A stretch of 7,028 nt of DNA. It comes from an uncultured Pseudomonadota bacterium (GTDB taxonomy: Bacteria; Pseudomonadota; Gammaproteobacteria; Methylococcales; Methylomonadaceae). Under the pieces are notes generated by a model. That model was not told the origin of the DNA and made no database searches. It was given only the letters and a program-made list of their open reading frames with translations. The translations under genes and the position numbers were made by a program. Below are positions 1 to 4,826 of this stretch, in pieces (the stretch's first letter is position 1; the number at the start of each line of letters is the position of its first letter). The stretch covers positions 1-7,028 of the forward strand of contig CAIZCB010000179.1 of the NCBI GenBank assembly GCA_903931355.1. The letters are read 5' to 3'.

Positions 1-65
1 GGAATAGATAATGCTGCGCATAAGCATTGATGGTAATAATACAGATAGTCTAAGTCTTTGAAAAT

Positions 66-95
66 GTGGCTAATTGTCGCGCGGCAAATTGTCGC
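66..95 (+). repeat. Tandem pair of 15-mers, third copy inverted at 260-274
   Basis: Positions 66-80 and 81-95 are adjacent 15-base units agreeing at 13 of 15 positions. The reverse complement of 260-274 (GCGGCTAATTGTCGC) matches each unit at 14 of 15. Tandem plus inverted short repeats of this kind occur as transposase-binding sites at the ends of Tn7/Tn5053-like elements and as clustered protein-binding sites near promoters. I see nothing that chooses between these. Confidence 0.65.
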
Positions 96-184
96 AGTTA
101 AGGTCAAGCGGTTTTTTCTATTAAATCTGATTTTTTGAAAATTAAATTAGCCTGAGCTAAAGCGCAGAAAAATAAAAACTGCGG

Positions 185-224
185 CATATGACACACTTTT
201 CTCTAAATATTGTGTCATATGACA
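185..224. promoter_or_regulatory. Candidate operator with TGTCATATGACA palindrome
   Basis: Positions 213-224 read TGTCATATGACA, a perfect 12-bp palindrome. In addition CATATGACACA (185-195) and TGTGTCATATG (211-221) form a perfect 11-bp inverted repeat with a 15-base spacer, and CATATGACA occurs as a direct repeat at 185-193 and 216-224, 31 bp apart (about three helical turns). This is the architecture of a dimeric regulator binding cooperatively to two sites. I cannot assign the regulator family, and no gene starts immediately downstream. Confidence 0.45.
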
Positions 225-311
225 TAGTTTATTTAAATCAATAGCTTGCAATCATTAGTGCGACAATTAGCCGCATTTATTTAATCAAAAAATCCATTTA
301 ACCTAGATCTC

Positions 312-331
312 AATACTTGTATGCGAGTATT
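312..331 (+). other. Hairpin preceding the terminator
   Basis: Positions 312-319 pair with 324-331 (eight pairs including one G-U) around a four-base loop UAUG. It lies 17 bases before the terminator stem. Two successive hairpins, the second followed by a T tract, are a common 3' end for a small RNA or an mRNA leader, but the transcript is not otherwise supported. Confidence 0.35.
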
Positions 332-348
332 AGTTGCTTGTTCTTTTT

Positions 349-373
349 AACCGGTCTCTGACCGGTTTTTTTT
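349..373 (+). terminator. Rho-independent terminator
   Basis: A perfect 7-bp stem, AACCGGT (349-355) with ACCGGTT (361-367), encloses loop CTCTG and runs into eight consecutive T (366-373). The T tract is on the + strand side only, so it ends rightward transcription. It lies before the sigma-factor gene and after a gene-free stretch, so it must end either a transcript from beyond the left edge or a short non-coding RNA. Confidence 0.8.
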
Positions 374-556
374 GACCAAACTAGGAATAGGTTTTTCTCC
401 CCTCGAAAACCAACATGGATGTTTTCTCTTAAATAAATCAAGTTTCGCCATTTGCAGTCTTAGGTTTTGCGCGATTCTGATCAATAAAATAGACATTGCC
501 CATTTATCTAACCGTGCCCCATCGCTTAACCAATACTGGCTTTTGAATATCAATTT
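374..556. other. Leader region of the sigma-factor gene, no clear promoter
   Basis: This interval should hold the promoter for the sigma-factor/regulator pair, since a terminator closes it on the left. I see no good match to a sigma-70 promoter; TTGCGC (467-472) with TAGACA (490-495) has 17-bp spacing but weak hexamers. I also see no correctly spaced -24/-12 GG/GC pair and no convincing Fur box. An overlapping open frame through 372-761 looks like a shadow of the sigma-factor gene and is not called. Confidence 0.4.
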
Positions 557-1069
557 ATGCCAGATATACACCTTGAACAGCTTGCGAATTATTTTTCGCT
601 GTATCGTTCGGAATTACATCGATTTTTATTACGTCGAGTTGATTGTGAGCAGATTGCCAATGATTTATTGCAAGATACTTATCTGCGATTTGTTGATTAC
701 AACGATCAACAAGCGATTGAAAACCCACGCGCTTTTCTCTACCGCGTTGCGGGGAATCTAGCGATTGACCATTTAAGAACTCATCAACGCCAAAAATCTT
801 TGATCGCTAATTTCGATCATCAACCCGATCAAGATTTGTTAAACAATCCCGAACACATCATTGATCAACAGCAACAATTACAGCGTTTGCAACTTGCGAT
901 CAATCAATTAGCCCCCGTCTGTCGCGATGTGTTTATCCGCAGTCGCTTTCAAGGCCAAACCCATCAGCAAATTGCCAATGATTTAGGTAAGTCAAAGAGC
1001 TGGGTGGAAAAACAAATCGTTCAAGCTTTGCGCCATTGCCAGCAAGCGCTCGAAATTAATCAGCCTTAA
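557..1069 (+). CDS. fecI: FecI-type ECF RNA polymerase sigma factor (sigma-70 family)
   Basis: A 170-residue extracytoplasmic-function sigma factor that would direct RNA polymerase to a small set of promoters, normally iron or metallophore uptake genes, under control of a FecR partner. Region 2 spans about residues 14-80, with the core-binding helix ANDLLQDTYLRF (34-45) and the DNA-melting stretch NPRAFLYRVAGNLAIDHLR (56-74). Region 4 spans about 108-162, with a helix-turn-helix around QTHQQIANDLGKSKSWVEKQ (134-153). The length is normal for the family. The linker (about 84-112) is unusually rich in Gln. ATG 557 is the only ATG after the in-frame stop at 527; no clear Shine-Dalgarno precedes it, so translation may be weak. 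The next gene is its likely regulator, 69 bases downstream. The symbol is at family level only; its target promoter is not evident in this window. Confidence 0.9.
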   Translation: MPDIHLEQLANYFSLYRSELHRFLLRRVDCEQIANDLLQDTYLRFVDYNDQQAIENPRAFLYRVAGNLAIDHLRTHQRQKSLIANFDHQPDQDLLNNPEHIIDQQQQLQRLQLAINQLAPVCRDVFIRSRFQGQTHQQIANDLGKSKSWVEKQIVQALRHCQQALEINQP

Positions 1070-1138
1070 AAATCCGGTAGTTGTGGTTTGAATCGTCTTA
1101 ACTAATAATCCTAATTTGTATTCCCAATCTGTATCGAC

Positions 1139-2083
1139 ATGACGAACAGCAAGCCCCCCGATTCGATTCAAGAAGCCGCCTATCTTTGGGTCGCTAAAAT
1201 GACTTCTGGCGATGTCGATCAAGCCCAACAGCAACAGCTACAAAATTGGTTAGCTGAAACCCCCGCTCATCAGCAAGCCTACAATGCGGCAATAAATCTT
1301 TGGCAACAACTTGGACAGTTAAATCTAAGCCCAACAATCCCAACCATTCAAACTAGCCGACATCGCCGCCGTTATTCTCGGCGATTAATTGCCAGCGCAG
1401 CTTCGATTGCTGGACTTTTATTATTGGCTCAACCTAGCTTAATCAGAACCATGCACGCCGATTACACAACCGCCAGTGGCGAAAGCAAAATGGTGCAATT
1501 GAGCGATGGCAGCACGGTTTATCTCAATACCGCCAGCGCGATTGCCGTTGATTATTCTGCCGAACGGCGGGGGATTCGCTTATTAGCGGGTGAAGCGGAA
1601 TTCGTGGTACAAAAAAATCCTGAGCGGCCATTTGTGGTCACAGCCGGAAACGAAACCATTAAAGCCTTGGGTACTGCTTTTATGGTTCGGCATGACCAAC
1701 AAGACGTGACCGTCACCATGCTGGAGAATCGGGTAGAAATCAGCGTGCCGCAATTAGCGCAAGCGATTGTGTTGAATCCCGGTGAGCAAGTGCATTATCA
1801 AAATCAGCAATCTCTTAGTGCAATTCATAAAGTTGATACCCAAAAAGCCACCGCTTGGCGGCGTGGCAAATTAGTTTTTGAATCAACCCCTCTCAAAACC
1901 GTCATCGAAGAAATCAATCGCTATCATCCAGGTGTAGTCAGGTTAGTTGGCACTGAACATGCACAATTACCGGTTAGCGGCGTGTTTGATTTACAACAAC
2001 TGGATCGATTATTAGGCGTGATTGAACATACTGTAGCGGTTAAATCGACACGAATTGGTGAGCAATTGGTGTTGATTTATTAA
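1139..2083 (+). CDS. fecR: FecR-type transmembrane sigma regulator
   Basis: A 314-residue inner-membrane regulator paired with the preceding sigma factor; E. coli FecR is about the same length. The N-terminal cytoplasmic DUF4880-like segment (about 13-50: AAYLWVAKMTSGD, then LQNWLAETPAHQQAY) has the Trp residues W17, W37 and W55 in the spacing typical of the sigma-binding part. A basic stretch RHRRRYSRR (74-82) leads into one membrane segment (about 83-102). The periplasmic FecR domain follows (about 108-205: SGESKMVQLSDGSTVYLNT, then IKALGTAFMV). The C-terminal part (240-310, from WRRGKLVFESTPL) resembles the region that contacts the receptor's signalling domain. Start ATG 1139 gives full family alignment, though no clear ribosome site is seen. 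The family can act as anti-sigma, pro-sigma or both. The nearby receptor lacks a signalling domain, so its true partner may lie elsewhere. Confidence 0.9.
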   Translation: MTNSKPPDSIQEAAYLWVAKMTSGDVDQAQQQQLQNWLAETPAHQQAYNAAINLWQQLGQLNLSPTIPTIQTSRHRRRYSRRLIASAASIAGLLLLAQPSLIRTMHADYTTASGESKMVQLSDGSTVYLNTASAIAVDYSAERRGIRLLAGEAEFVVQKNPERPFVVTAGNETIKALGTAFMVRHDQQDVTVTMLENRVEISVPQLAQAIVLNPGEQVHYQNQQSLSAIHKVDTQKATAWRRGKLVFESTPLKTVIEEINRYHPGVVRLVGTEHAQLPVSGVFDLQQLDRLLGVIEHTVAVKSTRIGEQLVLIY

Positions 2084-2313
2084 GTGCCAAAGCAAGCTTA
2101 AATCCACCTAGTTTTGGTTATGTATCGCTGTAATGAAAGTTGGCACGAATAAGTCCAGAGTTTCGGGCTGAGAGCGTATTTAAAATCGTTAAAGCTGCGC
2201 TTTTCCAGCCTACCAATCCCGCTATTTAAGCTAAGGCTAGTTGGCCTCAATTTATCCTCTGATTTTCCATTCCTTAAGGGTTGGTTAGACTAAAAAGTCA
2301 TCGGTTTTTCTAC
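2084..2313. other. Non-coding stretch after fecR, no recognised element
   Basis: No supported gene is present; the longest ATG-started frames are about ten codons. A weak hairpin AAAGC/GCTTT (2191-2203) with a T-rich flank is too small to call a terminator for the fecI-fecR unit. A 7-bp inverted pair GTGCCAA (2084-2090) and TTGGCAC (2140-2146) with a 49-base spacer could be chance. The string GGCTGAGAG (2166-2174) recalls a thiamine riboswitch, but the rest of that structure is absent. Confidence 0.5.
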
Positions 2314-2331
2314 AGGTGAGTTAAATAACAC
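2314..2331 (+). promoter_or_regulatory. Upstream site 1, copy of an 18-bp regulatory repeat
   Basis: AGGTGAGTTAAATAACAC here matches the copy at 2442-2459 in 17 of 18 bases. It contains a dyad of form GWGTTA-AA-TAACAC, imperfect at one arm position in this copy. It is centred roughly 226 bases upstream of the predicted receptor start of transcription, a distance typical of enhancer sites for sigma-54 activators. The regulator is unknown. Confidence 0.55.
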
Positions 2332-2366
2332 TGTTTTATATTTTTAGATGATTAATTGTTGGGTCT

Positions 2367-2379
2367 TAACTTGTTGATT
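2367..2379 (-). promoter_or_regulatory. Candidate IHF binding site
   Basis: Read on the minus strand, the sequence AATCAACAAGTTA fits the IHF consensus WATCAANNNNTTR at every fixed position, and it sits in AT-rich DNA between the two upstream repeats and the -24/-12 promoter. IHF commonly bends DNA in this position at sigma-54 promoters. The consensus is short, so a chance match is possible. Confidence 0.35.
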
Positions 2380-2422
2380 TGTTGAGTTTATTTTATTGCA
2401 AGATTTGGGTTGTGTTTGTGAG

Positions 2423-2460
2423 TGTGTTATTTGCCATAGTGAGGTGTGTTAAATAACACA
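2423..2460. repeat. 10-bp perfect inverted repeat overlapping upstream site 2
   Basis: TGTGTTATTT (2423-2432) is the exact reverse complement of AAATAACACA (2451-2460), with an 18-base spacer. The AAATAACAC unit therefore occurs three times in this gap: forward at 2323-2331 and 2451-2459, inverted at 2424-2432. This fits a cluster of binding half-sites; as RNA it could also form a hairpin, but it lies upstream of the predicted transcription start. Confidence 0.55.
2442..2459 (+). promoter_or_regulatory. Upstream site 2, copy of an 18-bp regulatory repeat
   Basis: AGGTGTGTTAAATAACAC contains a perfect dyad, GTGTTA and TAACAC around AA (2446-2459), the form expected for a dimeric helix-turn-helix activator. 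It lies about 90-107 bases before the predicted transcription start at 2549 and 128 bases from site 1. Similarity between copies continues weakly on the right, as (C)AC followed by TGTTTTATAT or AGTTTATAT. Confidence 0.6.
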
Positions 2461-2521
2461 GTTTATATGTTGTTAATTGTTTATCCTGTTTTAAGGCGCT
2501 GATTCTATTGTAAATATTTTT

Positions 2522-2538
2522 TTGGCATATTCTTTGCT
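2522..2538 (+). promoter_or_regulatory. Sigma-54 (RpoN) -24/-12 promoter for the receptor gene
   Basis: TTGGCATATTCTTTGCT matches the sigma-54 pattern YTGGCA-N6-TTGCW. The invariant GG (2524-2525) and GC (2536-2537) are separated by exactly the required distance. Counting from the GC places the transcription start near 2549, giving a leader of about 20 bases that still contains the ribosome site at 2557-2563. Overlapping sigma-70 hexamers have wrong spacing (TTGGCA to TATGAT is 14 bases). Sigma-54 promoters need an ATP-driven activator bound upstream, which fits the repeats at 2314-2331 and 2442-2459. Confidence 0.65.
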
Positions 2539-2556
2539 TTGTATGATTTATACAAT

Positions 2557-2563
2557 TAAGGAG
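2557..2563 (+). promoter_or_regulatory. Ribosome binding site deciding the receptor start
   Basis: TAAGGAG lies five bases before ATG 2569. The in-frame GTG at 2563 overlaps the last base of this site and so cannot be served by it. ATG 2569 is therefore the start, two codons inside the longest open frame. Confidence 0.85.
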
Positions 2564-2568
2564 TGTGT

Positions 2569-4740
2569 ATGAAAATCAAAAATTTTGGAAAATTAGCGTT
2601 GATGGCGCCGATGGCTACGGTGGTTTTCGCTGAAGAACCTGTCCAAGTCTTAGATGATGTTGCTGTAATAGAGCAAACGAGCAAAATTAGTAGTTGGTTA
2701 ACTGAAGATTCATCGACTAAACCAATACAAGACAGAACTGAATTAGGACGGTTGACTAAAATTACCCCGCTTGCCGGTAGTATTGTTGATCAGCAAGAAC
2801 TTAATACGGTTAAGTATATTGATTTATTGCGGGATCAATTAAGTCGAATCCCTGGGGTTAGTATTGTGCGAAATATGCGAATTCCCGATGGTGGTAAATC
2901 TTATACGATGGGAATGTTGGACGGCATTATCCTCGGATCGCCACTTAATCAAAATACAACAGTTATTGATAGGGTTAATCAACAAGAAATTGAATCCATT
3001 GAGGTGGTTCGTGGGCCTAATTCAGTACTTTATCCCAGTAATGGTATTGCAGGCACTCTTAATGTAATTACAAAAGAGCCAAGTAAAACACCGATTTATT
3101 CGCTGTCACAAGAATTCGGTAGTCATGATTTCTTTAGAACTCAAGGCTCTACCAGCGGCACAATTAAGAGCGCAATTAATGATATAGGTTATAGCGTTGG
3201 ATTTAATTTCATGGAAAATAATCCATGGAAAGATCGTAATAAATCTGAAAAAGGTTCAGCAAGTGGCAAGCTGGTATTTCATCCAGATATTGATTCAACC
3301 TTAACCTTACGGCTGGAACATGCTCAGACCTACGAAGAAGGACCGGGTGGTCTTACCCAGCAACAGTTTGACAGCAATTGGCAGCAGGCTAGTCCAACCT
3401 TAAAAAATGCCTATCAAGATTTTGAATTTATCACCGGTTTAGCTTCCTACAAGCGCAAAATTGGTGAAAAAGGCCAATTAGAAATGACCTTTTCTCGACA
3501 CGAACAAAATGGTAAAAACTCCAACAGCGGTGGTGGAGCAACAAACAGTTCTGAGCAATTTGTTGATAATGCTGAAAATATTGCTCATACCTTTTACCGG
3601 CATGATTTTGATACCTTTAAATCTCGGGTTTATACCGGATTGGATATTATTGAGGGCTATCAAAATACCGATACATGGAATCGCATCACCAATACTTTTG
3701 TAATTACCGATAAAGCATCCGGCACTGTTTATAACGAATTTCAGTTGTCACCTTTTATTCAGTATGAGTTTTCACCTCTGGATAGCGTATTTGCAAAAAA
3801 TAGCTTGTTATCGTCGTTAGATAATTTGCGGTTTAACTTTGGTTTGCGAAATGAAAACTATCAACAAGATTACCAGCAAACTTATATTAAGGGTGGTGGG
3901 TCACTTAAAAGTGGTAATAGCGAATACGAGCGCTTAATTAAAAAAGGCGGTTTGAGTTATGAATATAGCAAAGACCATGTTCTGTGGTTTGGTATGGCTG
4001 ATGGTTGGTTGGTGCCCGGTGCCAGCACTAATGCGACGGCAACCTATCCAAATTATGCGGTTACCCCAGAGTCCAGTGTTACTAAGCAGCTAGGATTACG
4101 TGGTTATTTCCGTGACGCGAAACTTAGCTACGATGTAGCTGCGTATGAAACCAATATCGATAACTATATTGCTAATGTTTTGTGTAGTGATAATCCAGCC
4201 GCTTGTCCTGGATGGGCAGCATTAAGACCGAGCCAGACTAAAACAGCGGCAAGTTTTTCTTCAAATCCCGGGAGTGTTACCGCAAGAGGCTTTGAGACCA
4301 GTTTGGCTTATCAGCCTCATGAATTAGTCAAATTTGGTGTTGCACATACTTTGACCTTCAATAAGTGGGATGAATACAATTCTGGTGCTACTAAGTTACA
4401 GGGCGTCACTTCAGCGACTTCGCCAAAACATCATGTTAATGGTCGTATTACGCTTTATCCGGTTCCCAAATGGTCGATAGAGTTCGAGTCTGATTACATT
4501 AGTCGTTATTTCACCAATGTCCAAAATACCGATACCTATCAACGGCCAATGCTCTTTAATCTGCGTAGTAGTTATACATGGAAAGATCTGACCTTTACCG
4601 TTCAAGCTATGAATTTGCTAAATACCAAATACGCTTCTCGTGTCACCGCTGATGCTGCGAACGTTAAAAACTATCAAACCTTAGCTGGTACAGGTGATGG
4701 TCCTTTTAGCTTCCGAGCTGGCATTCAATATCAGTTTTAA
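2569..4740 (+). CDS. TonB-dependent outer-membrane receptor, substrate unknown
   Basis: A 723-residue outer-membrane active transporter powered by TonB-ExbBD. It starts with a Sec signal peptide (1-21, KIKNFGKLALMAP then AVVFA-like end, cleavage before EE at 22-23). A possible TonB box follows, around DDVAVIE (29-35). The plug domain spans about 65-175 (ITPLAGSIVDQQELN; LLRDQLSRIPGVSIV; VNQQEIESIEVVRGPNSVLYP; GTLNVITKEP). The rest is beta-barrel, ending in aromatic Phe (GIQYQF), the usual outer-membrane insertion signal. Only about 43 residues lie between signal peptide and plug, so the N-terminal STN signalling domain of FecA/FpvA-type transducers is missing. The FRAP and NPNL motifs of classic haem receptors were not seen. 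C539 and C546 probably form a small disulfide loop outside the cell. The chelatase-like gene downstream suggests a metal complex or tetrapyrrole as cargo; this is inference. Confidence 0.92.
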   Translation: MKIKNFGKLALMAPMATVVFAEEPVQVLDDVAVIEQTSKISSWLTEDSSTKPIQDRTELGRLTKITPLAGSIVDQQELNTVKYIDLLRDQLSRIPGVSIVRNMRIPDGGKSYTMGMLDGIILGSPLNQNTTVIDRVNQQEIESIEVVRGPNSVLYPSNGIAGTLNVITKEPSKTPIYSLSQEFGSHDFFRTQGSTSGTIKSAINDIGYSVGFNFMENNPWKDRNKSEKGSASGKLVFHPDIDSTLTLRLEHAQTYEEGPGGLTQQQFDSNWQQASPTLKNAYQDFEFITGLASYKRKIGEKGQLEMTFSRHEQNGKNSNSGGGATNSSEQFVDNAENIAHTFYRHDFDTFKSRVYTGLDIIEGYQNTDTWNRITNTFVITDKASGTVYNEFQLSPFIQYEFSPLDSVFAKNSLLSSLDNLRFNFGLRNENYQQDYQQTYIKGGGSLKSGNSEYERLIKKGGLSYEYSKDHVLWFGMADGWLVPGASTNATATYPNYAVTPESSVTKQLGLRGYFRDAKLSYDVAAYETNIDNYIANVLCSDNPAACPGWAALRPSQTKTAASFSSNPGSVTARGFETSLAYQPHELVKFGVAHTLTFNKWDEYNSGATKLQGVTSATSPKHHVNGRITLYPVPKWSIEFESDYISRYFTNVQNTDTYQRPMLFNLRSSYTWKDLTFTVQAMNLLNTKYASRVTADAANVKNYQTLAGTGDGPFSFRAGIQYQF

Positions 4741-4767
4741 TCACTACGATTTTCTATTCAAAGTCTT

Positions 4768-4795
4768 CAGGCACGCTGTTATGGCAGTGTGCCTG
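4768..4795 (+). other. Strong intercistronic hairpin
   Basis: Eleven pairs, including one G-U, join 4768-4778 (CAGGCACGCTG) to 4785-4795 (CAGTGTGCCTG) around a six-base loop. No T tract follows, so it is not a standard terminator. It may protect the 3' end of the receptor message or lower expression of the downstream gene, a usual arrangement when a receptor is needed in greater amount than its processing enzyme. Confidence 0.6.
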
Positions 4796-4797
4796 CT
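4782..4797 (+). promoter_or_regulatory. Weak second sigma-54-like promoter before the chelatase gene
   Basis: TGGCAGTGTGCCTGCT fits TGGCAC-N5-TTGCW with two mismatches, keeping the essential GG (4783-4784) and GC (4795-4796) at the exact spacing. The implied start near 4808 would leave a leader of about 19 bases, almost the same geometry as the receptor promoter. It overlaps the hairpin, whose base pairing may explain the sequence instead, so this is tentative. Confidence 0.25.
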
Positions 4798-4810
4798 CTA
4801 AAGCAGAACC

Positions 4811-4815
4811 AAGGA
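4811..4815 (+). promoter_or_regulatory. Ribosome binding site favouring the 4827 start
   Basis: AAGGA lies 11 bases before ATG 4827, somewhat far but usable. The in-frame ATG at 4815 overlaps this motif and would add only MISK; it has no separate ribosome site. Either start leaves an intact signal peptide. Confidence 0.5.
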
Positions 4816-4826
4816 TGATCTCAAAA

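Larger units (their letters stand above)
62..278. repeat. 19-bp imperfect inverted repeat enclosing about 217 bp
   Basis: Positions 62-80 and 260-278 are reverse complements at 18 of 19 bases, the one mismatch being at 67/273. The core is GGCTAATTGTCGC at 68-80 and GCGACAATTAGCC at 260-272. The arms enclose non-coding DNA, which resembles a miniature non-autonomous element or paired transposon-end sites. No target-site duplication is visible in the flanks (57-61 versus 279-283, or nearby offsets), and there is no transposase, so the mobile-element reading is weak. The repeat itself is certain. Confidence 0.7.
1..348. other. Repeat-rich non-coding stretch at the left edge
   Basis: No reading frame here has convincing length, start or family resemblance. 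All three forward frames stop within the first 30 bases, so no gene enters from the left on the + strand. A tiny minus-strand frame starting at 27 and running off the edge cannot be judged. The stretch instead carries repeats listed separately: 15-mers at 66-95 and 260-274, a dyad at 185-224, and small hairpins at 147-160 (TTAGC/GCTAA) and 163-183 (CGCAG/CTGCG). The density of dyads suggests a regulatory region, the end of a mobile element, or the body of a small RNA. I cannot decide between these from the sequence alone. Confidence 0.6.

Noticed and set aside
1..27. Nine-codon minus-strand frame running off the left edge
   Set aside because: Too short to show coding character, with no recognisable ribosome site evaluated as convincing; cannot be supported from this window.
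372..761. 129-codon forward open frame before and across the sigma-factor start
   Set aside because: It overlaps the well-supported sigma-factor gene in another frame, and its translation resembles no family I know and is rich in Cys, Ile and Leu as expected for shadow frames.
2160..2230. Thiamine riboswitch suggested by GGCTGAGAG
   Set aside because: Only the CTGAGA string matches; the second conserved arm (CCTGATCTGG-like) and the expected stems are missing, and the neighbours have no link to thiamine.
2084..2568. Cobalamin riboswitch before the receptor and CobN-like gene
   Set aside because: I found no B12-box-like core or surrounding conserved stems, and the predicted transcription start at 2549 leaves a leader of only about 20 bases. 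A BtuB-type cobalamin assignment is therefore not supported.
2563..2568. GTG at 2563 as the receptor start
   Set aside because: It overlaps the TAAGGAG ribosome site; ATG 2569 has correct spacing and begins a normal signal peptide.
3661..4535. Repeated 14-mer CAAAATACCGATAC within the receptor gene (3661-3674 and 4522-4535)
   Set aside because: Both copies are in frame and encode QNTDT in barrel segments; a short coding coincidence explains them and no longer duplication surrounds them.
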